Below are positions 1-5,450 of a DNA stretch of 9,879 nt, in pieces. How positions within the stretch are numbered: the first letter of the stretch is position 1; every line of letters starts with the position of its first letter. Under the pieces are notes generated by a model, which made no database searches, was not told the origin of the DNA, and was given only the letters and a program-made list of their open reading frames with translations. A program made the translations under genes and the position numbers. Source of the DNA: Acidimicrobiia bacterium (lineage in GTDB: Bacteria > Actinomycetota > Acidimicrobiia > Acidimicrobiales > SZUA-35); contig JAOUGG010000050.1 in assembly GCA_029857855.1 (NCBI GenBank), forward strand, positions 1-9,879. Reading direction: 5' to 3'.

Positions 1-1039
1 ACCCGACCTCACCGGTCAGGGTCACCGAGGTGCCGTCGGCATCGACCAGACCGGCGAGACCGGTGATACCGGTTCCGGAAAGGAGTTCGTCGACCCGGGC
101 CTGCAGCGCAGCCCCGGCGGCGGTCGCGTCGGCGCTGCCATCGGAGGAGTCATCGCCCGAATCATCGCCCGAATCGGCTGCTTCATCCTCAGCGGCAGAG
201 TCATCGGCTGCAGCGTTCCCGTCACCGGACCCGCTTTCGTCGGCCGTGGCGTCGTCACCGGTGTCATCGGCGTCAGCGCTGTCAGCGGCGTCCTGCGAAT
301 CGGATTCGTCGCTGGAATCCGCAGTGGCGTCGTCGTCCTCGGTCGCCGTGTCGTCGGACGTCGTTGGAGCGGATACCTCCTCGTCACCGGTGGAGGTGGC
401 ATCGTCGTCGCCTCCGCACTGGGACGCGAGCAGGGCCAACAGCACGAGTGCGGCGATGATGCCGAGGCCCCACCACAGCATCCGGCGCACGCGATCGGTG
501 CGAGGGTCGTAGTCGTGATCGAGTGTGTCGGTACCCGCCGTCGCCGAACGGCGGATGTTGTTCATGGTTCCCTTGGCCGACCCGCCGACGCTCTTGGTCG
601 CGGCTCCGGCTGCGGCCGCTCCGCCGCCGACGGCGGCGGAGGTCTTCGTGCTCGATCCGGAAAGGGCACCCTTGGCCTTGTCGGCCAGTCCGCCCAGCTT
701 GTCGCCGACCGCGTCGGCCGCATCCCCGATGGCCTCTTTGGCGTCGTCGGCCTTGTCGCCGACCGCATCGATGGCGGCTTCGAGCTTGTCGCCCGCCGTA
801 TCGACGCCATCCCCGGCGGCTTCCGTCGCGCGCTCGGCGGCACCGGTCGCACCGTCGACCGCATCTTCGGCGACCTCGCCTGCGCTTTCGACTGCATCTC
901 CGGCGGCGTCGCCCGCGGCCTCACCGGCGTCGCCCGCGGCCTCACCGGCGTCGCTGATCGTCTCGCCTGCCTCGGCCGCGGCGTCGGTGACCTCTCCCGC
1001 CACCTCTTCGGGGTCGATTGGATTGTCCTGGTCGCTCAT
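1..1039 (-). CDS. Membrane-anchored protein with Ala/Asp-rich repeats, acidic linker and BON-like domain (partial, C-terminus off the left edge)
   Basis: The minus-strand frame is open from an ATG at 1039 to the window edge, giving 346 visible residues. A GAGGTG ribosome site lies 7 bases before the ATG. Residues 12-125 are an Ala/Gly/Asp/Glu-rich stretch with recurring units such as GEAAGD and DAVGDK, resembling amphipathic LEA-like helices. Residues 134-165 are Ala/Gly-rich. Basic residues (RTDRVRR, 180-186) precede a single transmembrane helix at 187-206, so the N-terminal part should be cytoplasmic and the rest outside. Residues 209-303 form a strongly acidic Asp/Ser/Thr/Ala linker. From about 311 the sequence (ALQARVDELL, then SVTLTGEV) looks like the start of a BON domain. 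In actinobacterial envelope proteins of the ArfA type, BON-like regions precede an OmpA peptidoglycan-binding domain, but none is visible here. The function is unknown; a role bridging membrane and wall is inference. The reading frame is well supported, the domain name moderately. Confidence 0.82.
   Translation of the reverse strand, partial: MSDQDNPIDPEEVAGEVTDAAAEAGETISDAGEAAGDAGEAAGDAAGDAVESAGEVAEDAVDGATGAAERATEAAGDGVDTAGDKLEAAIDAVGDKADDAKEAIGDAADAVGDKLGGLADKAKGALSGSSTKTSAAVGGGAAAAGAATKSVGGSAKGTMNNIRRSATAGTDTLDHDYDPRTDRVRRMLWWGLGIIAALVLLALLASQCGGDDDATSTGDEEVSAPTTSDDTATEDDDATADSSDESDSQDAADSADADDTGDDATADESGSGDGNAAADDSAAEDEAADSGDDSGDDSSDGSADATAAGAALQARVDELLSGTGITGLAGLVDADGTSVTLTGEVG
150..173. 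repeat. 12-bp tandem repeat, two copies
   Basis: The unit TCATCGCCCGAA occurs twice in a row (150-161, 162-173). It is in frame with the minus-strand protein and encodes the repeated SGDD units near the end of its acidic linker. It is another sign of repeat-driven growth of this low-complexity protein. Confidence 0.75.
904..954. repeat. 21-bp tandem repeat, two copies plus a partial third
   Basis: Two identical 21-base copies lie at 905-925 and 926-946, followed by eight more matching bases. They are in frame with the minus-strand membrane protein and encode two identical seven-residue units (GEAAGDA-type) in its N-terminal repeat region. A perfect repeat at DNA level suggests a recent slippage or duplication event. 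Confidence 0.85.
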
Positions 1040-1119
1040 TGTCTTTCACCTCTTGTTGCATTGGGTCCGGCATGAGTGAGGGGAGACGGCAACGGTCCTA
1101 GCGGCACAACCCCGCGGTC

Positions 1120-1162
1120 AACCTGTTGGTTTCGGTTTGATCCGAACCACACGAAGGAGGTT
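1120..1162. other. Bulged inverted repeat / possible leader hairpin
   Basis: The inner stem pairs TTCGG (1131-1135) with CCGAA (1142-1146) around a 6-base loop. It extends past a bulged T1130 by TGG (1127-1129) with CCA (1147-1149). An outer stem pairs AACCT (1120-1124) with AGGTT (1158-1162). On the minus strand it would sit at the very start of the leader of the membrane-protein mRNA. On the plus strand its right arm contains AAGGAGG (1154-1160) with no start codon at a usable distance. Confidence 0.4.
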
Positions 1163-1172
1163 CTCGATCGCG

Positions 1173-1200
1173 CCTATAAGCGATGTCGCCTCGATGTCTA
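1173..1200 (-). promoter_or_regulatory. Candidate sigma-70-type promoter for the minus-strand membrane protein
   Basis: Read on the minus strand, TAGACA (plus 1195-1200) and TATAGG (plus 1173-1178) are separated by 16 bases. This matches 5 of 6 bases at -35 and 4 of 6 at -10. Transcription would begin near 1166, giving a leader of about 127 bases that starts with the hairpin at 1120-1162. It is a motif match only. Confidence 0.35.
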
Positions 1201-1444
1201 CCCCCGCTCACGTCCGTGGCTACGAGGAACGCGGTGGTTGATAACCCAGCGCACAGCCTAGAGACCGTTACTGATCGATGCGCAGCGAGCCGCAAATTTC
1301 AGGCGGTTGTCATCTTGGCGGAAGTGGAACGACGATTCGACGACGTCCGGCAGGTTCCCATTTGGTTCATTGGCCACACTCGCCGCGACCTTTCGTCTAG
1401 GTTCGACGTCAGGAAGCCATCGATCAGCAAAGGAAGTACTGCAC

Positions 1445-1864
1445 ATGGCGACGTTGGAAAGCATCGAGGGCATCGGGCCGGCGAACGCGAAGAAGCTGCG
1501 GGCGGCAGGAGTCAAGTCGACCGACTCACTGTTGAAGACCGGAGGCACCAAGAAGGGCCGTAAGGAGATCGCCGCGTCGAGCGGGATCGCAGAGCGGTCG
1601 ATCCTCGAGTGGGTGAACCGGGCCGATCTCATGCGGGTCAAGGGCGTTTCCACCCAATACAGCGACCTCCTCGAGGCGGCAGGCGTCGACACCGTCAAGG
1701 AACTGTCGAAGCGTCGCCCCGACAATCTGACCGCCAAGATGAAGGAGGTCAACGACGCTGCCGTGGCCAAGGGCCGCAGTATCGTCCGCCGACCCCCGTC
1801 GCAGATCGAGGTCGAGAAGTGGGTGGCGCAGGCCAAGAAGATGAAGCCGGCCGTCAGTCACTGA
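1445..1864 (+). CDS. DUF4332 family helix-hairpin-helix protein
   Basis: A 139-residue soluble protein. The ATG at 1445 is chosen because GGAAG lies 8 bases before it, and the frame further upstream has no family-like sequence. Two helix-hairpin-helix-like segments are visible: IEGIGPANAKKL at 7-18 and VKGVSTQYSDLL at 65-76. Between them lie the segments KKGRKEIAASSGI (36-48) and ILEWVNRADL (53-62), and the protein ends with a basic tail, PSQIEVEKWVAQAKKMK. This order matches the full length of DUF4332 proteins, which contain helix-hairpin-helix motifs and often occur as small stand-alone proteins. Such motifs usually bind DNA non-specifically, so a DNA-binding role is plausible, but no specific function is known to me. 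It is divergent from the BON-like membrane gene and stands apart from the operon downstream. Confidence 0.9.
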   Translation: MATLESIEGIGPANAKKLRAAGVKSTDSLLKTGGTKKGRKEIAASSGIAERSILEWVNRADLMRVKGVSTQYSDLLEAAGVDTVKELSKRRPDNLTAKMKEVNDAAVAKGRSIVRRPPSQIEVEKWVAQAKKMKPAVSH

Positions 1865-1869
1865 TCGCT

Positions 1870-1887
1870 CGCCGACACTCGTCGGCG
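1870..1887 (+). terminator. GC hairpin after the DUF4332 gene
   Basis: A perfect 7-bp stem CGCCGAC/GTCGGCG with a 4-base loop begins 6 bases after the stop codon. There is no T-tract, so it is a terminator-like or mRNA-end-stabilising hairpin rather than a classical intrinsic terminator. Confidence 0.45.
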
Positions 1888-1957
1888 CCGACCAACCCGC
1901 CGGCCCGCCGCGGGTGGTGATCCCTCACGCAGGCGGTCGCCGTGCCGATGGGACGGC

Positions 1958-2140
1958 GTGGTTTCCATCTCCGACGATCAGACGACGGCCACGGTTTCGC
2001 GATACCGGCGGATCGGCCTCCGCATGAGCTGCGCACCGTGCGAAGTCGCGTGGACCGGGTCGATCGAGTCGCGCTGCTGGGTCTGCGACGCACCGGGCAT
2101 TCCCGGCCCGCCTCCATCGATCTACCCGACACCCGACTAG
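1958..2140 (+). CDS. Small zinc-ribbon protein
   Basis: A 60-residue frame from a GTG at 1958 to a TAG at 2138-2140. The second half carries two CXXC pairs: C25-A-P-C28 and C40-W-V-C43, spaced by 11 residues, with Trp at 32 and 41. This is the layout of a four-cysteine zinc ribbon of a type found in many short actinobacterial proteins. The tail is Pro-rich (GIPGPPPSIYPTP). The start is uncertain: an internal ATG at 2024 sits just before the first CXXC pair and would give a 38-residue protein, and neither start has a strong ribosome site. A GC hairpin overlaps its stop. Function is unknown; nucleic-acid or protein binding is the usual role of such ribbons. The spaced cysteines argue that this is a gene and not chance. 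Confidence 0.6.
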   Translation: MVSISDDQTTATVSRYRRIGLRMSCAPCEVAWTGSIESRCWVCDAPGIPGPPPSIYPTPD

Positions 2141-2155
2141 CGCGGCGGGCCGCGC
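2140..2155 (+). terminator. GC hairpin at the end of the zinc-ribbon gene
   Basis: GCGCGGC (2140-2146) pairs with GCCGCGC (2149-2155) across a very short loop, realistically six pairs with a four-base loop. It begins at the last base of the stop codon. It lacks a T-tract, so it is a weak terminator candidate. Confidence 0.35.
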
Positions 2156-2260
2156 CGAGCGCCGTTAACGTCCGGACAAGACTCGTCCAGCGAACGACGA
2201 AGGGCGTTTCAACCCCGGGCACCCCTGGCTATCACGAGGCCCACGGGTAGCAATGCGGAT

Positions 2261-2291
2261 TACGGGGAGGGCGTGGCCGCGAGTCCCCGTA
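2261..2291. promoter_or_regulatory. Inverted repeat overlapping a possible -10 element
   Basis: A perfect 7-bp inverted repeat, TACGGGG (2261-2267) and CCCCGTA (2285-2291), flanks a 17-base spacer. Its right arm overlaps TATGCT (2290-2295), a plausible -10 for the lipoprotein operon that starts about 80 bases downstream. No good -35 is visible. It could be an operator for a dimeric regulator or an RNA hairpin. Confidence 0.35.
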
Positions 2292-2375
2292 TGCTATCGA
2301 CCGTCACAACCGACTGTAGGACGGCTGGGTGGACGGCTTCTTCTCGCTACTTCGTGTCAGGGGAACAACACCGTG

Positions 2376-2924
2376 ATGAGGTTTGATCTCGCCTGGAGTG
2401 GCGAGCGCGCTGAGGGGATGGCGCTTGGTGTCGGTTCGCTGGTCGTGGCAATGTTGACGCTGAGCGGATGTGGCCTTCTGAGCGGAGGCGATACGCAGGC
2501 TGACGAAACCAGCCGTGACGAGACCGGCCAGATCGTCGACGCCGGCGAGGTCGGTGTCAACGCCCTCAAGCTCGGCGACTGTTTCAACGATAATCCGGTC
2601 GACCCCGGCGCCGAGGTGGTAGACGTTCTGACCGTCCAGGCCGTTCCCTGCTCCGAACCACACGACAACGAGGTCTACTACCTCGGCGCCCTACCCGAAA
2701 CCTCGTATCCCGGTGAGGAGCTCGTCGACGAGCTGGTTCTCGATCAGTGTCTGACGGTCTTCGAGGCGTTCGCCGGTGTGTCCTACGAGGAGTCGCGCCT
2801 CGACATCGGCAGGATCTTCCCGTCCGAGGCGAACTGGGCCGACGAGGACCGCGGCTACATTTGTCTCGTCTATGACGTTGACCTGCAGAAACTCGAAGGA
2901 TCCATGCGAGGTCGTGGCTACTGA
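2376..2924 (+). CDS. Septum-formation-family lipoprotein
   Basis: A 182-residue secreted lipoprotein. A hydrophobic segment at about 15-29 ends in the lipobox LSGC, with the lipidated cysteine at 32, followed by an acidic Asp/Glu/Thr linker. The domain from about 65 to 180 has the pattern of the septum-formation domain family (PF13845 type): LGDCFND, then VPCSEPHDNEV with the conserved PHD at 95-97, a DQC at 124-125, WADEDRGYICLV at 154-165, and a GS-G ending. Cysteines 69, 92, 125 and 163 are likely to form two disulfides. The start is ambiguous: the ATG at 2376 directly follows an in-frame GTG at 2373, which is better spaced (9 bases) from AGGGG. The N-terminal region is unusually acidic for a signal peptide. 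It is the first gene of the plus-strand cluster, 5 bases before the thiamine diphosphokinase. The precise role is unknown; a link to division or the envelope comes from the family name only. Confidence 0.85.
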   Translation: MRFDLAWSGERAEGMALGVGSLVVAMLTLSGCGLLSGGDTQADETSRDETGQIVDAGEVGVNALKLGDCFNDNPVDPGAEVVDVLTVQAVPCSEPHDNEVYYLGALPETSYPGEELVDELVLDQCLTVFEAFAGVSYEESRLDIGRIFPSEANWADEDRGYICLVYDVDLQKLEGSMRGRGY

Positions 2925-2929
2925 CCGTT

Positions 2930-3649
2930 GTGGTGTCTAGGATTGCCCTGGTCATAGCCGGAGGCGATCCGCCGCCGGTCGACCTCTTCACCACACTGCC
3001 GCCGCCCGTGTACACCGTCGCCGCCGACTCCGGAATCAATCACGCCCGCGTCCTCGACCTGGACGTGGACGTGCTTGTGGGCGACCTGGATTCCGCCGAC
3101 GAGATCTCGGTCCAATGGGCCGCCGACCAGGGTGCCACAATCGACGTTCATCCGACCGACAAGGACCAGACCGATCTCGAGCTGGCGCTTGAGGCAGCGG
3201 TCGATGCCGCAGCCGAACTCGATCTGGACGAGCTGGTCGTGATCGGACTCGCCGGTGGCCGCGTCGATCACTGGCTGGCGAATCTCCTGACACTGGCCGG
3301 GCCGCTGACCGCGTCGATCGACGTGACGGCCTACGTCGGCCGGAGCAGGATCTCCGTCGTTCGCGGCACCAGATCGCTCGACGGCCGGCCCGGCGAGCTC
3401 ATCTCCCTGCTGCCGGTCGGGGGGCCCGTGCACGGCATCACCACGACCGGCCTCGAGTACCCGCTGCGGGGCGAGACACTCGATGCCGGAAGCTCCCGAG
3501 GGGTGAGCAACGTCTTTGACCGGGCGGCGTCCACGGGCGAAAGCGATGCGTCCGCGGCGAACCCGGTCGTGTCGGCCGTCATCGACGTCGCCTCGGGAAC
3601 GCTGCTGGCGGTACAGCCGCAGCGCCTGCCGGCGTCGACCATCCGATGA
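2930..3649 (+). CDS. Thiamine diphosphokinase (EC 2.7.6.2)
   Basis: A 239-residue cytoplasmic enzyme that transfers pyrophosphate from ATP to thiamine, giving thiamine diphosphate and AMP. The family motifs are all present and in order: AADSGI (31-36), GDLDS (51-55), KDQTDLE (78-84) with the metal/ATP-binding acidic residues, GGRVDHWLAN (109-118), and the C-terminal thiamine-binding half with ELISLLP (156-162), GITTTGLEYPL (169-179) and SSRGVSN (188-194). Length is normal for the family. The start is a GTG at 2930, five bases after the lipoprotein stop; a second GTG at 2933 is equally possible, and no strong ribosome site is seen, which suggests coupling to the gene before it. Its stop overlaps the next start by four bases (ATGA). 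Residues 198-212 are a short acidic/Ser insertion. Placement among envelope genes is odd for a vitamin-cofactor enzyme. Confidence 0.92.
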   Translation: MVSRIALVIAGGDPPPVDLFTTLPPPVYTVAADSGINHARVLDLDVDVLVGDLDSADEISVQWAADQGATIDVHPTDKDQTDLELALEAAVDAAAELDLDELVVIGLAGGRVDHWLANLLTLAGPLTASIDVTAYVGRSRISVVRGTRSLDGRPGELISLLPVGGPVHGITTTGLEYPLRGETLDAGSSRGVSNVFDRAASTGESDASAANPVVSAVIDVASGTLLAVQPQRLPASTIR

Positions 3650-5304
3650 GCGCTGGTCGGACAGGGGCACGACGCCGAGGTCGGTCCTGGGTCCAGCGCC
3701 TGATCCTGCTCACGAACGTTTTCCTGATCGCCACCAGTCTTGCGGCCGCCGCCCTGCTCCAGTACGCCTACGACCGGGCATCCGACATCCAGCGGGTCGA
3801 ACTCGGACGAAGCCTGACCGCGGTGCCGGAGGAGGTGGCCGCCGGTGAACGGGTGCTCAACATCCTGCTCGTCGGGTCCGACTCCTCAGCCGGTCTCGAC
3901 CCGTCGGACCCCGTCCAGGTCGGCCGCCAGGGCGAGCGGTTCGGCGACGTCATCATCGTGGCCCACATCGACGAACGCAGCGGGCAGATCGCCCTGCTGT
4001 CGTTCCCCCGGGACCTGTGGCTGCCACTCGCGGGACTCAACCGAAGCGATCGAATCAACCGGGCCTTCGAGGTCGGCGGCCCGGCCATGCTCATCGACAC
4101 GATCGAGCAGAACTTCGATCTGCCCGTCCATCACTACGTCAATGTCGATTTCGCCGGCTTCCAAGGCCTGGTCGAGGCCATCGGATCGGTGGAGGTGTAC
4201 TTCGAGACCCCGGCCCGTGACTGGAACGTCAACGCCAAACCCGAGCCCAGGAGCCAGACCGGCTTCATCGTCACCGAGGCCGGATGCCACGCGCTGGACC
4301 CGCCGACAGCGTTGGCCTACGTCCGGTCGCGCTACTACCAGACCCAGACGCCCGATGGCAGGTGGGTGACCGACCCGTCGTCCGACTTCGGTCGGATCGG
4401 CAGGCAGCAGGACTTCCTCAAGCGACTGATGTACCGGGCGATCGATCTCGGCGCCCGCAATCCGTTCGTACTGGCCGACATGGTCGACACTGGGCTCGAG
4501 AACGTGGCGATCGATGAGTCGCTCACGCCGCAGCTACTGGTCGACCTGGGCAGCGCCTACCGCAGCTTCGACCCCGAGACCCTGCAGACCTACAGCTTTC
4601 CCGTCGTCGACGCCGAGATCGACGGCAACCAGGTCCTCGAACCCGTGCTCGACAAGGCCGAACCGCTGCTAGCGTTCCTGCGCGGCGCCCCGAACGACGA
4701 TCCGTCGACCATCGACCTGGCGGTCGTCACCGCCGAGACGGCCTCGAGCAGAACCTCGGCCACGGTGTCCGCCGTCACGAGCGGTCTCGCCGCAGCCGGA
4801 TTCGACGTCGATCGTCTCAACCGAACCAGCCTGACTGAGGGCATCATCATCGAACACGGCCCGAACGGAGCGGCCGCGGCCCGAGTCGCCGCCGACGCCC
4901 TCGCCGCCGTAGTTGCCGGTCTCCCACCCGTCGACGGTGTCTCGATCCCTCAGGTCGGCTTCGCCCCCACCGAAGATCTCACCGGTCGCTCGGTCCGGAT
5001 CCTCATAGGCACGATCGATGGCGAGGTCGCCACTTCGGGCGAACCGACCGCCTCAACCGAACTGGGCAATTCATCACAAGCCGATGCGGTCGGCTCCGTT
5101 ACCGGGACGCCACATTCCGAGGAAATGGCCGCTCCAGAAGCGGGATCCACCTCAGCGTCGACACCAATGGACAACATCGTCGATGCTGATGACTCGACGG
5201 CGAACGGTTCCACACCGCCTACGCTTGGTGCAGGGGACCGGGTTGCGGATGAATCCCGGAGCCAACCCGTACACTCGAATGAAACAGCCTGTCGGTCAAA
5301 ATGA
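3646..5304 (+). CDS. LytR-CpsA-Psr (LCP) family glycopolymer transferase with LytR_C domain
   Basis: A 552-residue type II membrane protein. A basic N-terminus (RTGARRRGR) and one transmembrane helix (about 18-39) place the rest outside the cell. The LCP domain spans about 70-265: NILLVGSDS (72-80), FGDVIIVAHID with Asp101, SFPRDLWLPL with Arg122, SDRINRAF (134-141), ALAYVRSRYY (222-231) and RIGRQQDFLK (250-259), which are the conserved Arg/Asp residues that bind the polyprenyl-pyrophosphate head group and metal. A LytR_C-type alpha/beta domain follows at about 356-455. Residues 460-552 are a disordered Ser/Thr/Ala/Asp tail. LCP enzymes move lipid-linked glycans onto peptidoglycan. It overlaps the thiamine diphosphokinase by four bases and is followed, 146 bases on, by nucleotide-sugar and glycosyltransferase genes that could supply such a glycan. 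Confidence 0.93.
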   Translation: MSAGRTGARRRGRSWVQRLILLTNVFLIATSLAAAALLQYAYDRASDIQRVELGRSLTAVPEEVAAGERVLNILLVGSDSSAGLDPSDPVQVGRQGERFGDVIIVAHIDERSGQIALLSFPRDLWLPLAGLNRSDRINRAFEVGGPAMLIDTIEQNFDLPVHHYVNVDFAGFQGLVEAIGSVEVYFETPARDWNVNAKPEPRSQTGFIVTEAGCHALDPPTALAYVRSRYYQTQTPDGRWVTDPSSDFGRIGRQQDFLKRLMYRAIDLGARNPFVLADMVDTGLENVAIDESLTPQLLVDLGSAYRSFDPETLQTYSFPVVDAEIDGNQVLEPVLDKAEPLLAFLRGAPNDDPSTIDLAVVTAETASSRTSATVSAVTSGLAAAGFDVDRLNRTSLTEGIIIEHGPNGAAAARVAADALAAVVAGLPPVDGVSIPQVGFAPTEDLTGRSVRILIGTIDGEVATSGEPTASTELGNSSQADAVGSVTGTPHSEEMAAPEAGSTSASTPMDNIVDADDSTANGSTPPTLGAGDRVADESRSQPVHSNETACRSK

Positions 5305-5312
5305 CGAAGGCG

Positions 5313-5347
5313 ACGCAGCTGTTGCGTGACGGTGGGGCCGCGCCCAC
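5313..5347 (+). other. Pair of small hairpins after the LCP gene
   Basis: Two adjacent 5-bp stems lie just after the LCP stop: ACGCA/TGCGT (5313-5317, 5323-5327) and GTGGG/CCCAC (5332-5336, 5343-5347). No T-tract follows. They may attenuate read-through between the LCP gene and the nucleotide-sugar genes, but stems this short occur often by chance in GC-rich DNA. The rest of the 5305-5450 gap shows no clear promoter. Confidence 0.25.
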
Positions 5348-5439
5348 TTGTCCCTGGGAAATCCGGTGGCAGCGATAGCACCGGTCGACGGAACGGTCTC
5401 ACCCGGGCAAGAACTCGTTGGACAAGACAACTTTGTAGT

Positions 5440-5445
5440 GGAGGA
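5440..5445 (+). promoter_or_regulatory. Ribosome binding site fixing a GTG start
   Basis: GGAGGA is placed 5 bases before the GTG at 5451. It fixes the start of the UDP-glucose dehydrogenase directly before its nucleotide-binding motif. Confidence 0.8.
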
Positions 5446-5450
5446 AGCTG

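Larger units (their letters stand above)
1040..1444. other. Divergent intergenic region
   Basis: These 405 bases separate the divergent membrane-protein gene (minus) and DUF4332 gene (plus). No convincing coding frame is present. They hold a candidate minus-strand promoter (1173-1200), a bulged hairpin with an orphan Shine-Dalgarno-like sequence (1120-1162), and the two ribosome binding sites at the ends. I found no convincing plus-strand promoter for the DUF4332 gene. Confidence 0.6.

Noticed and set aside
30..1079. Several plus-strand frames of 144-186 codons opposite the membrane protein
   Set aside because: Their translations are low-complexity Ser/Ala/Pro or Arg-rich strings, the complement of Ala/Asp codons. 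The minus-strand frame has a ribosome site, a transmembrane helix and a BON-like domain.
1238..1266. TTGATA as a plus-strand -35 for the DUF4332 gene
   Set aside because: No acceptable -10 lies 16-18 bases downstream.
1307..1444. Upstream extension of the DUF4332 gene
   Set aside because: The in-frame extension shows no family resemblance, and the ATG at 1445 has a well-placed ribosome site and begins with the conserved MATLESIEGIG.
1183..1563. 126-codon plus-strand frame beginning downstream of the AAGGAGG at 1154
   Set aside because: The start is 22 bases from the Shine-Dalgarno, too far for use, and the frame runs out of register into the DUF4332 gene.
1942..2250. 102-codon plus-strand frame overlapping the zinc-ribbon gene
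   Set aside because: Arg-rich translation without motifs. The alternative frame carries the evenly spaced cysteine pairs and ends at a hairpin.
2253..2375. Upstream extension of the lipoprotein gene, including a lipobox-like LLLATSCQG
   Set aside because: It would place a second hydrophobic segment and lipobox before the real one. The sequence just upstream holds promoter-like and inverted-repeat elements instead, and the downstream start has an adjacent ribosome site.
5418..5441. TTGGAC as a promoter -35 just before the UDP-glucose dehydrogenase
   Set aside because: The nearest -10-like sequence is only 12 bases away and overlaps the ribosome binding site.
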